63,841 nucleotides of DNA, taken from the NCBI GenBank assembly GCA_947630065.1, contig CANRGE010000006.1, positions 1 to 63,841 on the forward strand. Reading direction: 5' to 3'. The number at the start of each line of letters is the position of its first letter. The stretch's first letter is position 1. A program made the translations under genes and the position numbers. This document shows positions 1 through 8,629 of the stretch, one piece after another. The notes below the pieces were generated by a model. The model ran no database searches. It had not been told where the DNA came from and saw only the letters and a list, made by a program, of their open reading frames with translations. Source of the stretch: an uncultured Clostridia bacterium (GTDB taxonomy: Bacteria > Bacillota > Clostridia > TANB77 > CAG-508).

Positions 1-77
1 ACGCTTCTTTGAGACCTTGAATTTAGATAGCAAACTTTAAAATGTAGAGAAAAGGTCTCGCGAAGCGAGATTTGTTC
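1..77 (+). repeat. Dispersed repeat B, partial copy at the window edge
   Basis: This is the right part of a repeat found again at 10898-11074, 14099-14274 and, inverted, at 59803-59978. It holds the second of the element's two hairpins: ACGCTTCTTTGAGACC near the start pairs imperfectly with GGTCTCGCGAAGCGA near the end. The window cuts off the left part. No coding capacity is visible, so it is a REP- or MITE-like intergenic element. Confidence 0.85.
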
Positions 78-127
78 GTAATTATTTTACAACTATGTAT
101 TAACACCATATTCTAAATTTAATTTGT

Positions 128-135
128 GGTATAAT
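128..135 (+). promoter_or_regulatory. Probable extended -10 promoter
   Basis: TATAAT at 130-135 is preceded by TGG, giving the TGnTATAAT form of an extended -10 element. No convincing -35 hexamer lies upstream. It is placed to transcribe the gene starting at 157, although its distance to the ribosome site is short. Confidence 0.4.
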
Positions 136-156
136 ATTTATGTAGGAGGTATAAAT

Positions 157-714
157 ATGGAAAATTTTGAGGAAGAAGTTAATTATTTTATAAATGTAGT
201 ATTTAACAATATACAAGTAGCAAAAAGCAAAAGAAGTAAGAACTCACAAGAAGAAGCACTAATACATAACTTAAATATAAAATTAGATGGACAAGAAATA
301 ATAGTATGGAATACAGAAAAAGACTATCCATATGAAATATATACAAAAGATATAAAAGAATATAAATTTAAATATGATATTACAAAGTATTTAGCGTTAA
401 CCTATATAGAAAAACTAACTAAATATTTAAACAAAGAAATAACATTTGAAGAACTTGCAGAAATTCAAAAAGAAACAAATCCAGTAGTAAAAAAAATAAT
501 AAAAAAGAAACAAAACATATCAGAACAACTAAAATTACTACGCACTAATCGAAATATTCCAGAAGTACAGCAATATATAGAAGAATTATATAATAACAAA
601 TATACATCTGAATATGTAAAATATCTTATAGATAAATACTATTATAATAAGAAAAACTTAGTAAAGCCAGAAAAAAATGCATTAGAAAGAATGAACAAAT
701 TGCTATTAAAATAA
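157..714 (+). CDS. Hypothetical protein, 185 aa
   Basis: I do not recognise this protein. It is charged, lysine- and glutamate-rich, with no signal peptide or membrane segment, so it should be cytoplasmic. The C-terminal third is strongly basic and predicted helical. The start at 157 is chosen because TAGGAGG lies 7 bases upstream; an upstream in-frame ATG at 124 has no ribosome site. It stands alone, with repeat B before it and its own promoter for the next gene after it. Base composition resembles the neighbours. The reading frame is intact and contains CGC and CGA arginine codons but no CGG. Confidence 0.7.
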   Translation: MENFEEEVNYFINVVFNNIQVAKSKRSKNSQEEALIHNLNIKLDGQEIIVWNTEKDYPYEIYTKDIKEYKFKYDITKYLALTYIEKLTKYLNKEITFEELAEIQKETNPVVKKIIKKKQNISEQLKLLRTNRNIPEVQQYIEELYNNKYTSEYVKYLIDKYYYNKKNLVKPEKNALERMNKLLLK

Positions 715-755
715 GAATTTATCTTATTGAAATATGCACAGATTTTAAGCAAAAT

Positions 756-784
756 TTGTATTTTCTAATCATTTATGCTATAAT
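756..784 (+). promoter_or_regulatory. Sigma-A type promoter
   Basis: TTGTAT at 756-761 and TATAAT at 779-784 are separated by 17 bases, and TGC precedes the -10 to give an extended -10. It is correctly placed for the gene at 808. Confidence 0.6.
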
Positions 785-807
785 TATGTTGATGGGAGAT
801 GATATTC

Positions 808-1467
808 ATGGGATTGTTAGATAAATTTAAAAAGAAATCAAACACGAAAGAGGCATCAACTACTCAACAAAAAGATTATAACATAAAATATAGTATAAAT
901 GGAGATAAATTGCAAATAGATTTTAAAGAAAATCACCATGAAGCTGAACAAAGTTATGATACTACAAGATTAGTTGTAAGTTTAGAACCTTTTATTTTCG
1001 CAGGAAGACAAGTAAGTAATTGTGCGGTTTCATGGTATAATTCAAGTGATGTAATTTTTGTAGATCCTAAATTCGGAGGAGAGCAAATTGAAGCAAGACA
1101 ATATGTAGGAGTTTTAGCAGAATTAGATACTCAAGCACTACAACAAGATGAATCATATGCATATGAAACTATGAAATCGTTATTAAATAAAGAGAGAGTA
1201 ATGAGATATATTAATACTGGACTAGAAGAAAAACCAAAGCAGCCTTGTGGAAAATATATAGGTGGAATTGAAAAAGAAGAAAATAGCTATATAAAATTTT
1301 TCTCACCAGACTTAGGACAAGCATCACATTATTCAGATTTAATGATAAATCGTAGAAGAGAATATAGACAAAAAGCTGAAATTCAAAGACAACAAGAACA
1401 AATAAAAGCCGAAAAAAGAGCACAAATACAGAAATTACAACAAGAAATAGATGATATGTCAAGATAA
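808..1467 (+). CDS. Hypothetical protein with C-terminal coiled coil, 219 aa
   Basis: I do not recognise the family. The start at 808 follows GGGAGATG at a normal distance; the alternative ATG at 799 lies inside the ribosome site. The N-terminus (MGLLDKFKKK) is a short amphipathic basic helix of the kind that can sit at a membrane surface. A mixed alpha/beta middle part follows (about residues 25-165), then a charged glutamine/arginine/glutamate-rich tail (about 170-219) predicted to be a coiled coil. No signal peptide. The gene is monocistronic, with a promoter just upstream and a hairpin terminator just downstream. Function unknown. Confidence 0.7.
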   Translation: MGLLDKFKKKSNTKEASTTQQKDYNIKYSINGDKLQIDFKENHHEAEQSYDTTRLVVSLEPFIFAGRQVSNCAVSWYNSSDVIFVDPKFGGEQIEARQYVGVLAELDTQALQQDESYAYETMKSLLNKERVMRYINTGLEEKPKQPCGKYIGGIEKEENSYIKFFSPDLGQASHYSDLMINRRREYRQKAEIQRQQEQIKAEKRAQIQKLQQEIDDMSR

Positions 1468-1483
1468 GGAAAATATTATATAA

Positions 1484-1518
1484 GTAAGAATCACACGACT
1501 AGGTCGTGTGATTCTTAT
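1484..1518 (+). terminator. Hairpin terminator
   Basis: A perfect stem AGAATCACACGAC / GTCGTGTGATTCT with a TAG loop follows the stop codon at 1467 by about 20 bases. The trailing T tract is short, so termination may be partial. The symmetry would allow use from either side. Confidence 0.75.
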
Positions 1519-1616
1519 TAACTTTATGTGTAAAAGTATGAGTATTTATATTTTTACCAACCAGTTATTTCTGCTAACTTATACTATATACAATTGCATT
1601 GCAGAGGTGATATAAA

Positions 1617-1712
1617 ATGAAAAAGTTTAAAATACCATCAATTCCACCAACTACAAATAAGTGTATTAGATTTCAAAGTGATGTGATAGAAGAAGCAAAA
1701 ACTACTTTTTAA
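1617..1712 (+). pseudogene. Short ORF, likely remnant of a small DNA-binding-type protein
   Basis: A 31-codon ORF with a good ribosome site (GAGGTGATATAAA then ATG). The N-terminus (MKKFKIPSIPPTTNKCIRF) resembles the start of small clostridial proteins carrying an IRFP..VIEE-type ribbon-helix-helix-like segment, as I recall them. Here the frame stops right after the VIEEA region, so only an N-terminal fragment survives. No CGG codon is involved and I found no open continuation in another frame. It could instead be a genuine short peptide. The rest of 1520-1935 shows no other feature. Confidence 0.35.
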
Positions 1713-1935
1713 CAAGAAAAGTTGGTGCTATATTACAACATTTTTCTATTATATTCAAGCGAATAACAAAGATGTTATCATATAATTTAAATGTAAATAT
1801 TCTAAAATTTAAGTAATTGACTCCATAGTTGTTAAATTACGGAGCGATTAGTGTAAAAAATAAAAAAATGCCAATGTTCGCTTTTGAATACACGATTTAT
1901 ATGATATAATAATTTTGAATTTTTGGAGGTACAAA

Positions 1936-2920
1936 ATGAAAATAGATTATCCACCATATAAATTAACTGATAAAATATTAAATTATGTATCAGATATTAT
2001 GAAAAAAATAGGAGAAGCAAACTATTTTGAAAGTTTAAATAGATTTCCAGAATTAAGAAGAAAAACAAGAATAAGATCAATTCATTCTTCATTAGCTATT
2101 GAAAATAATCAGTTATCATTATTTCAAGTAGAAGATGTAATAAATGGAAAAATTGTAATTGGAGAGCAAAAAGATATTCAAGAAGTTAAAAATGCATATA
2201 AAGCTTATGAGCAAATTGATAAGTTAAATCCTTATTCTGTAGAAGATTTAAAAAATGTACACAAAATACTTACTTTTCTAATTGAAGAAGATGCTGGAAA
2301 ATTTAGAAATCATGGAGAAGCTGTTTATGATGGAGATGTTCAGATATTTATGGCTCCACCACATAAATTAGTTCATAGTCTAATGGATAATTTATTTAAT
2401 TGGATGAATGAGGTAAAAGATAAAATAAATCCACTTATACTTTCTTCAATATTTCATTATGAGTTTGTATTTATACATCCGTTTTCAGATGGAAATGGTC
2501 GAACTGCTAGATTATGGCAAACAGTTATACTTTCACATTGGGAAAAAGCATTTACCTATTTACCTATTGAAAGTATGATAAAGAAAAATCAAGAAGAATA
2601 TTATACTGCCATTCAAAATTGTAATAATAATGGAGAATCAACGGAATTTATAGAATTTATGTTAAAAGTTATAGATGAAGCTGTTGATGACATGAAAAAA
2701 ATTCAAATAACTACACAAGAAACTACACAAGAAACTACACAAGAAAAAATAATTGAATTAATCAAGAAAAATCCAAATATTACGCAAACACAGATGGCAA
2801 AAGCACTTGACCTAACACGAGATGGAATATCATATAATATAAAAAAATTAAAAGATGCAGGAAAACTAAAAAGAACTCGGTTCTACTAAAAAAGGAACTT
2901 GGAAGATAGAGAAAAAGTAA
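1936..2920 (+). CDS. Fic domain AMP-transferase-type protein, needs +1 shift at CGG near the 3' end
   Basis: Fic proteins transfer AMP or related groups to target proteins. The catalytic motif HPFSDGNGRTAR (residues about 181-192) is complete, with its essential histidine. An inhibitory-helix motif of the S/TxxxE(G/N)N type is present as SSLAIENN (51-58), so the protein probably restrains itself. A QETT-rich linker (three 12-base repeats) joins it to a C-terminal winged helix (about 275-327). The start at 1936 follows GGAGG; the ATG at 1915 is upstream of the ribosome site. In frame 0 the protein ends RTRFY at 2889. If the C of the in-frame CGG (2878-2880) is skipped, the ending becomes RTGSTKKGTWKIEKK with TAA at 2918-2920. 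That fits the G-S-x-K-x-G-x-W ending typical of this winged helix. Predicted length is 327 aa. The family call is secure; the frame change is inferred. Confidence 0.9.
2707..2742 (+). repeat. 12-bp tandem repeat inside the Fic gene
   Basis: Three near-perfect copies of a 12-base unit (ACTACACAAGAA) encode the TTQE/QETT linker between the Fic core and the winged helix. Because the unit is a multiple of three, copy-number change would alter linker length without breaking the frame. Confidence 0.85.
2878..2880 (+). other. In-frame CGG, inferred +1 frameshift site (fic)
   Basis: Frame 0 reads ACT CGG TTC TAC TAA, with the stop two codons after the CGG. Omitting the C gives ACT GGT TCT ACT and restores the conserved GSTKKGTW ending of the winged-helix domain. 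No Shine-Dalgarno-like sequence lies at the RF2-like distance upstream. Confidence 0.7.
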
Positions 2921-2985
2921 ATTTTCTGTGCAATGTTATTTTTTTATATAATAGGAAAGTAGAACTTTCCTATTATATAAAAAAT
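2914..2985 (-). repeat. Dispersed repeat B, partial inverted copy
   Basis: It matches the palindromic end of repeat B as seen in the reverse copy at 59803-59978: GTAAATTTTCTGTGCAAT, then the palindrome built on ATATAATAGGAAAGT / ACTTTCCTATTATAT. The second hairpin of the full element is missing. It begins exactly where the shifted fic frame stops. Confidence 0.8.
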
Positions 2986-2986
2986 A

Positions 2987-3020
2987 AAAATCGTTAAAAC
3001 TCTAGAGCTTCAACGATTTT
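2987..3020 (-). terminator. Terminator of the tRNA-Pro gene
   Basis: On the minus strand the stem AAAATCGTT / AACGATTTT around a CTCTAGAG centre is followed by a run of T and A. It sits just past the CCA end of the tRNA. Confidence 0.7.
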
Positions 3021-3023
3021 TAC

Positions 3024-3099
3024 TGGTCGAGGTGACAGGGATCGAACCTGCGACCTCATGGTCCCAAACCACGCGCGCTACCAACTGCGCTACACCTCG
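3024..3099 (-). tRNA. tRNA-Pro, anticodon TGG
   Basis: Read on the minus strand, the 76-base gene folds as a cloverleaf. The acceptor is CGAGGTG / CACCTCG, the D arm contains AGTTGGTAG, the anticodon loop TTTGGGA carries TGG, the T arm is GGTTCGATCC, and the encoded end is ACCA. TGG reads proline codons. It is the only tRNA gene I can find here, so the window gives no evidence on whether a tRNA reading CGG exists in this genome. Confidence 0.95.
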
Positions 3100-3187
3100 A
3101 AATAAACTGCCTATAAATAATAACACAAAAAAAATTAATTTGCAAGATATTTTGAAAAATTAATCGTCTACAAATTAAAAAATATAT

Positions 3188-3225
3188 AAAGCACACAAAT
3201 TAGTATAATAAATTTGTGTGCTTTA
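3188..3225 (-). terminator. Terminator of the oxidoreductase gene
   Basis: The long stem AAAGCACACAAATT / AATTTGTGTGCTTT lies 5 bases beyond the stop codon of the minus-strand gene and is flanked by A/T-rich sequence. It would also stop transcription coming from the tRNA side. Confidence 0.8.
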
Positions 3226-3229
3226 TAGT

Positions 3230-4732
3230 TTAAATATCAATTAATGGTAAAGATTTTATGCTTGGAGCATATAAAGATGTTCCATCATAGCTAAATCTAG
3301 AACCATGACAAGGACAATCCCAGGTTTTATCTTGTGTATTCCAGTTTAATTCACATCCTAAATGAGAACAAATAGGGCGTAATGCATATAATTTTCCATT
3401 ATTATCTTTGTATATACCAAGTTTTATATCTCCAATTTCAATTTTCTTTGCATCATTTGTAGGAATAGAATCAATAGTATCTTTTGGAATCTTAAATTTA
3501 TCTACTATTAACGAACTTACAGTTTGTTTTACCATATTTGTAAATTCAGTACCATTTTTTATAGGATGAAATCTTGTAGATTTAAATATGTCAGAATATT
3601 CATTTTCAATACCTAAAATCTTATCACTAATTATATTTGCAGCAACATTAGATGATGTCATTCCCCATTTTTTATATCCAGTTGCAACAAACATATTAGG
3701 AGAAGTCAAAGAAAATTCTCCAATATATGGAATTTTATCTAGAGAAACACAATCTTGAGTATTCCATTTTGCAATTAATTCTGAATTTGGAAAAATACTT
3801 TTGCAAGTATCCATTAAACAATCATAAGCATTAGAATTATCTAATTTTTCACCAACTTTATGATCATAACCACCAACTAATAATACTCTTTTATTATTGT
3901 ATAATGCAGTTCTTAAAGAAGTTATAGGAGTTTTTGTATTAATACACATGCCATTTGGTAAATCTGTATGAGTATCTACTGCAATAATATATGAGCGTTC
4001 TTGATACATTTTTAAAAAGTAAAATCCATCTACATTAATTATAGGATAACCTGTTGAAAGAACAACATATTTTGATTTTACAGAGTAATCTTTTGTGTAA
4101 GTTGTATATGAATTTAAATTATGCTTAATATCATATACTTTTGTATTTTCAAAAATTAAACCATTATTTTTTGTAATACAATCACATAATCCATAAATAT
4201 ATTTTAAAGAATTAAACTGTGCTTGGTTAGGAAATTTTATACTTGCAAGTGAGTCTATAGGAAAAGGTATAGAAGTAGAAAATTCAGCATTAAATCCTAA
4301 ATTATTAACAGCAGTAACTTCATCTTTTATTTTACTCACTTCAGATTCGTCATTTGTATAAATATAGTTATCTTGTTGTTCAAAATCACAATCAATATTT
4401 TCAGTATTTATAATGTCTCTAATGTTTGAAATAGCATTTTGATTAGCATCTAAGTATTTCTTGGCAAAATTAGTAGAGAAAGTATCTGTAAGATATTTAT
4501 AAAAAAGACCATGCTGTGAAGTGATTTTTCCAGTAGTAAAACCAGTAGTATGTTTTCCGATAGAATCTTTTTCTAAAATACAAACTTTTAGCTCATTTTT
4601 AGCTAACATATAAGCAGTAGAAACACCAGTAATCCCACCACCAACAATACAAACATCAACTTCAATAGATTTATTTAATTCTTCATAATTCTTTTTATAA
4701 GACTTAGTAGAAAGAGTCCAAATAGAATCCAT
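3230..4732 (-). CDS. FAD-dependent oxidoreductase with C-terminal Rieske [2Fe-2S] domain, 500 aa
   Basis: The N-terminal part is a DAO-type flavin oxidase fold: VDVCIVGGGITGVSTAYMLA is the Rossmann GxGxxG segment for FAD (about residues 25-45), and the conserved VATGYKKWGMT segment lies near 350. The C-terminal 100 residues are a Rieske domain with both ligand pairs, C455-x-H457 and C473-x-x-H476. This fusion is known in Firmicutes as a cytoplasmic FAD/Rieske oxidoreductase of unclear substrate. There is no signal peptide. The start at 4732 is chosen because GGAGG lies just upstream of that ATG; the ATG at 4744 overlaps the ribosome site itself. It is downstream of the glycosyltransferase gene but separated from it by a terminator, so it is probably transcribed alone. 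Confidence 0.9.
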   Translation of the reverse strand: MDSIWTLSTKSYKKNYEELNKSIEVDVCIVGGGITGVSTAYMLAKNELKVCILEKDSIGKHTTGFTTGKITSQHGLFYKYLTDTFSTNFAKKYLDANQNAISNIRDIINTENIDCDFEQQDNYIYTNDESEVSKIKDEVTAVNNLGFNAEFSTSIPFPIDSLASIKFPNQAQFNSLKYIYGLCDCITKNNGLIFENTKVYDIKHNLNSYTTYTKDYSVKSKYVVLSTGYPIINVDGFYFLKMYQERSYIIAVDTHTDLPNGMCINTKTPITSLRTALYNNKRVLLVGGYDHKVGEKLDNSNAYDCLMDTCKSIFPNSELIAKWNTQDCVSLDKIPYIGEFSLTSPNMFVATGYKKWGMTSSNVAANIISDKILGIENEYSDIFKSTRFHPIKNGTEFTNMVKQTVSSLIVDKFKIPKDTIDSIPTNDAKKIEIGDIKLGIYKDNNGKLYALRPICSHLGCELNWNTQDKTWDCPCHGSRFSYDGTSLYAPSIKSLPLIDI

Positions 4733-4818
4733 AAAAACCTCCATTAGTAAAATTTTTCTAATATATTTTTAACAAAAATAATAAATATATACTTAATCAA
4801 TTTAAAGGTTATTTCATA

Positions 4819-4858
4819 AAAAAATTGAATTGAAATATTATTTCAATTCAATTTTTTT
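4819..4858 (-). terminator. Terminator overlapping the end of the glycosyltransferase gene
   Basis: AAAAAATTGAATTGAAAT / ATTTCAATTCAATTTTTT forms a long perfect stem with A and T runs on both sides. The stop codon TGA (4843-4845) lies inside the stem, so the last codons of the gene are part of the terminator. Confidence 0.85.
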
Positions 4859-5976
4859 AATAAAATTTTACATATATCTTTGCATGAATGTTTTTTTGCA
4901 AGAAGACGAGCACTAATTTTCATTCTTTTCATGGTTTCATCAGAGTTAAATAAATTTTTTAAAATTTCTTCAATATTATCATTATTTTTAATTCTTATAG
5001 CAGCTCCATGTTTTTCCAAAAAATCTGAATTTTCTTCTTCTTGACCAGGTAACGGATTAATAACAACAATAGGTAATCCAGAAGCTAAACTTTCTGTTGT
5101 AGTAAGACCACCAGGTTTTGTTATTACTAAGTCCGAAATACTCATTAATTCAGGAACTTTATTTGTGTATTCCAATATTTTTATTGTGTCACTAGTATTT
5201 GTATTTTCTACTATATCATCAAAATTTTTCTTCATTTGTTTGTTTCTTCCGGCAATAGCCACTACTTGAATATTATCAAAACTTTCAGCTAGTGTTTTTA
5301 AAATATTATATGTTTTAGATTTTCCTAAACCAAACTCACCACCAGCAAAAAATAATACAGTTTTTTTACCTTTAGCTAAGCCAAAAGATTTTAAAGTCTC
5401 AAGTTTATTGTAACTTTGTAAAAATCTATTAGAAAGAGGAATTCCTGTTGCAAAAATTTTATTTTCATCTATACCTTTATTAATTAAAGCTTCTTTCATT
5501 CCATCATGTGCTACAAAGAAATAGTCTACCATGCTAGAATTTAAAAGCCATTGTTCATGTGGAGCATAGTCAGTCATAATTGTAGCTATTTTTGCATTAA
5601 TTTTACCTTTTTCTTTTAAAATTGAACACATTTGACTTGCAAAAAAATGAGTTGAAATAATTAAATCTGGCTCAAATTCTTGTAATAATTTATTTAATTT
5701 TATAGACATTATTTTATTTGCTTCAGAACTAATATGTGCAATAGGTCCTTTTTCAGATTTAGAATAAAGTTTTCCCCATGCCCAAGGAGCTTTTTTTGCC
5801 ATTTCGGTGTAAGCAGTAGTAGTAATAGAGTTTAAAACTTTATTTACATATTCAACACAATCAACTAACTGTGTTTTAGTATCTGCATAATTTTCATCAA
5901 TATATTCTTTTATTGAACGAGCAGCAGATAAATGACCACCACCATAAGAAGCATAAAAAATTAAAATTTTTTTCAT
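4843..5976 (-). CDS. MGDG-synthase/UgtP-like glycosyltransferase (GT28), 377 aa
   Basis: It probably transfers a hexose from a nucleotide sugar to diacylglycerol at the inner face of the membrane, making glycolipid (and the lipid anchor of teichoic acids where present). The N-terminus shows the family motif YASYGGGHLSAARSI (residues 8-22), which marks the MGDG-synthase N domain. The C-terminal GT28 domain has the sugar-nucleotide motif KPGGLTTTESLASGLP (about 287-302). There is no membrane segment, as expected for a peripheral enzyme. The ATG at 5976 follows AGGAGG. It is transcribed divergently from sleB across a 121-base gap. Processive diacylglycerol glucosyltransferase is the most likely role; the sugar cannot be told from sequence. 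Confidence 0.85.
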   Translation of the reverse strand: MKKILIFYASYGGGHLSAARSIKEYIDENYADTKTQLVDCVEYVNKVLNSITTTAYTEMAKKAPWAWGKLYSKSEKGPIAHISSEANKIMSIKLNKLLQEFEPDLIISTHFFASQMCSILKEKGKINAKIATIMTDYAPHEQWLLNSSMVDYFFVAHDGMKEALINKGIDENKIFATGIPLSNRFLQSYNKLETLKSFGLAKGKKTVLFFAGGEFGLGKSKTYNILKTLAESFDNIQVVAIAGRNKQMKKNFDDIVENTNTSDTIKILEYTNKVPELMSISDLVITKPGGLTTTESLASGLPIVVINPLPGQEEENSDFLEKHGAAIRIKNNDNIEEILKNLFNSDETMKRMKISARLLAKKHSCKDICKILLKKLN

Positions 5977-6097
5977 AAAACCTCCTAAAAATTAATTCCG
6001 TTTTGATTTTATCATAAAAAAATAAAAAGAGCAAAAAAACTTGAATATTTTGTAAAGAATTCAGCAAAATAATAAAAAAACAAAAGGAGGAAAAAAT

Positions 6098-6568
6098 TTG
6101 AAACGAAAATTGATTATATATTCATTAATATTATTAATTTTTATAGCAATTATTCAATTAATAAATATAGGTACACAAGAAGATAAAGTATATGCAGCAG
6201 GAGGAAATAGAACATCAGATTTGCAATTAATGGCAAGAGCAATAAATGGAGAAGCAAGAGGAGAACCATATGAAGGTCAAGTGGCAGTTGGAGCAGTTAT
6301 ATTAAATAGGGTAAAAGACTCAAGATTTCCAAATACAATAGCAGGTGTAATATACGAAAGTGGAGCATTTACAGCTGTGGCAGATGGACAAATAAATACA
6401 CCTATTAAAGAAGGTTCAACAGTGTTAAAAGCAGCACAAGATGCAATGAATGGCTGGGATCCAACAAATGGTTGTGTATATTATTTTAATCCAAATACAG
6501 CAACAAATAAATGGATTTGGTCAAGACCTTTAGTAAAAGTTATAGGAAAACATAGATTTTGTAAATAA
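6098..6568 (+). CDS. sleB: SleB-type spore cortex-lytic enzyme, 156 aa
   Basis: A cell-wall hydrolase of the SleB family, which degrades cortex peptidoglycan (muramic-lactam containing) during germination. Residues 1-34 are a signal peptide ending near VYAAGG. The catalytic domain starts at about residue 40 with SDLQLMARAINGEARGEP, where the glutamate of NGEARGE is the family's catalytic residue, followed by AVGAVILNRV. The N-terminal peptidoglycan-binding domain found in Bacillus SleB is missing, as is common in Clostridia. The start codon is TTG at 6098, supported by AAGGAGG 7 bases upstream. It is 17 bases from ypeB, the classic operon partner. Confidence 0.92.
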   Translation: MKRKLIIYSLILLIFIAIIQLINIGTQEDKVYAAGGNRTSDLQLMARAINGEARGEPYEGQVAVGAVILNRVKDSRFPNTIAGVIYESGAFTAVADGQINTPIKEGSTVLKAAQDAMNGWDPTNGCVYYFNPNTATNKWIWSRPLVKVIGKHRFCK

Positions 6569-6585
6569 AGAAAGGAGATTTTTTA

Positions 6586-7968
6586 ATGAATAAATTAGAA
6601 GATTGGAAAAATAGATTAAAAGATAGACATATGTTAAGTGTAGTGGTTGTTCTAGTAGCAATAATAGCTATTTTAGGATTATACATTTATAAAAGACAAA
6701 ACGATTATAGACAAGCTTCAGACAATTCATACAACTTAGCTTTTTTTGAAGTGGTAGATTATGTTCAAAATGTAGAAACATATTTAGCTAAATCATTAAT
6801 ATCTACAACACCAAGTCATGGAGCAAAAACATTAAGTAATGTATGGAAGGAAGCAAATTTAGCGGGAAGTTATTTATCACAATTACCAATAGGAGTAGAA
6901 GAAATATCTAATACACAAAAATTTCTAAATCAGGTAAGTGATTACAGTTATTCATTATCACAGAAAAATATGAATAATGTGGAATTAACACAAGAAGAAT
7001 TAGATAATTTAGAGCAACTTCACACATATAGTGTTGAATTATCTAATACATTAATACAATTATCAAATGATATAAATGATGGAAAAATAAGTTTTAGTGA
7101 ATTAGAAAAAAAGGGTAATAATATGTTTGCACAGCAAGTAAGTAATATTACACAAGATAGTTTTTCTAATATAGAAGAAACTTTTCATGAATATGCAGGA
7201 TTAATATATGATGGTGCATTTTCTGAACATTTAACAAATCCAGAAAGAAAAGGATTAACAGGAGAAGATATTTCAGAAGAAGATGCAACAAAAATAGCAA
7301 AAGATTTTATAGGAGAAGACAAAATTGAAGAACTATCTTTAAATGGCATATCTGAAAATGGAAATATACCATCTTATGATTATACAATAAAAGTAAAAAA
7401 TGCAGAAAAAAATAATACAGCAAGTATATCAATATCTAGAAAAGGTGGACATTTAGTATATGCAAACTATAATAGAATAGTAGAAGCACAAACTATTTCA
7501 GCAGAAGATGCAGTAAGAATAGGAAAAGAATTTTTACAACAAAAAGGATATAATAATATGCAAGAAACATATTATATGAACCAAGATGGAGTGTTAACTA
7601 TAAATTATGCATATATGCAAAATGAAGTAGTAATGTATTCAGACTTAATAAAAGTAAAAATTGCATTAGATAATGGAGAAATATTAGGAATAGAAACAAC
7701 AGGATATTTGAATTCACATTTTGAAAGAGAAATACCAACTCCAAGCATAACAAAAGAACAAGCAAAACAAACTCTAAATAAAAAATTAGATATACAATCA
7801 GAAAAACTAGCTATGATACCAACAGAATATCAAACAGAAGTATTTTGTTGGGAATTTAAAGGAAAAGTAAAAGATAATGAATTTTTAGTATATATAAATG
7901 CCGAAACAGGAAAAGAAGAAGATATATTAGTAATAATAAATACACCAAATGGAACATTAACGATGTAA
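6586..7968 (+). CDS. ypeB: Germination protein YpeB, 460 aa
   Basis: YpeB is needed for SleB to be placed and stabilised in the dormant spore, and is degraded on germination. One membrane anchor spans about residues 17-34. The extracytoplasmic part carries the family segment TLSNVWKEANLAGSYLSQLP (about 84-103) and, in the C-terminal half, repeated PepSY-type units beginning near ISEEDATKIAKDFIG, ISAEDAVRIGKEFL and SITKEQAKQTLNKKL. The start follows AAGGAG. The sleB-ypeB order and 17-base spacing support the call. Length is close to Bacillus YpeB (about 450 aa). Confidence 0.93.
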   Translation: MNKLEDWKNRLKDRHMLSVVVVLVAIIAILGLYIYKRQNDYRQASDNSYNLAFFEVVDYVQNVETYLAKSLISTTPSHGAKTLSNVWKEANLAGSYLSQLPIGVEEISNTQKFLNQVSDYSYSLSQKNMNNVELTQEELDNLEQLHTYSVELSNTLIQLSNDINDGKISFSELEKKGNNMFAQQVSNITQDSFSNIEETFHEYAGLIYDGAFSEHLTNPERKGLTGEDISEEDATKIAKDFIGEDKIEELSLNGISENGNIPSYDYTIKVKNAEKNNTASISISRKGGHLVYANYNRIVEAQTISAEDAVRIGKEFLQQKGYNNMQETYYMNQDGVLTINYAYMQNEVVMYSDLIKVKIALDNGEILGIETTGYLNSHFEREIPTPSITKEQAKQTLNKKLDIQSEKLAMIPTEYQTEVFCWEFKGKVKDNEFLVYINAETGKEEDILVIINTPNGTLTM

Positions 7969-8145
7969 TATGAAAAAATTTCTAATATAAAAAAATAAAA
8001 AATGTAGATAATAATGTTATAAAGTAAATATCCATATAAAAGTTTTAGATATAACTAAGTTATAAAACTTCCTGTTATATAAAATCAAAGGAAATTCCTA
8101 AATATGATACTTACTTTATAAAAATGAATGGGAGGGTATATTATT

Positions 8146-8319
8146 ATGTCCAAAAATTCAAAATTAATATCAGATAATTTACGTGAAGAAATAGCTAAAG
8201 AATTAGGAGTATATGATCAAGTAAAACAAGACGGAGGAAGTTGGAGAAATGTATCTTCAAAAGACTGTGGAAATATTATAACAAAAGCAATAGAAATAGC
8301 AAATAGAAGCGTAGAATAG
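8146..8319 (+). CDS. Small acid-soluble spore protein, alpha/beta type, 57 aa
   Basis: These proteins coat and protect spore DNA. The two family signatures are present: LREEIAKELGVYD (the germination-protease cleavage region has the form E-I-A-x-E) and SSKDCGNIITKAIEIA near the C-terminus. The start at 8146 follows GGGAGGG; the ATG at 8128 is upstream of that site. The gene has its own upstream gap and is followed by a hairpin-rich region, so it is probably transcribed alone under a forespore sigma factor, although I cannot identify the promoter. It supports a sporulating host. Confidence 0.9.
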   Translation: MSKNSKLISDNLREEIAKELGVYDQVKQDGGSWRNVSSKDCGNIITKAIEIANRSVE

Positions 8320-8334
8320 TAAATTATAGTGGAA

Positions 8335-8533
8335 AAAAGACACTCTAATTATTGATAATTTTTGCATAGATTAGCTCCACGTGGCAGTTGCCATTTTCAA
8401 AGCGTGCTTTAGTCGAGCGTGAAAATGCCAACTGACAGCAATTTCTTAGCTGTAGCATTTTAATGCGTACAGATAAGTTATGCGAAGCGATGGAGCGGAA
8501 ATAAAGAAATTATCTAATATTTAGGGTGTCTTA
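8335..8533 (+). ncRNA. Hairpin-rich intergenic region, candidate structured RNA
   Basis: The 310-base gap between the spore protein gene and yqeK contains nested inverted repeats. The outer arms (GATAATTT...AGCTCC and GGAGC...AAATTATC) pair imperfectly. Inside is a long imperfect hairpin, CATTTTCAAAGCG / GCGTGAAAATG, closed by the loop TGCTTTAGTCGA. The same loop with a different stem appears at 59575-59616. GC content is higher than in the surroundings. I cannot assign a known RNA class. Confidence 0.45.
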
Positions 8534-8629
8534 TTCCATTACATACTAGACTTAATACAAAAATAGGTATATACTAAGTATTAGATTGTGCCTTTTGCAG
8601 ACATAGCAAAGAAAGGAATGAAATAAAAT

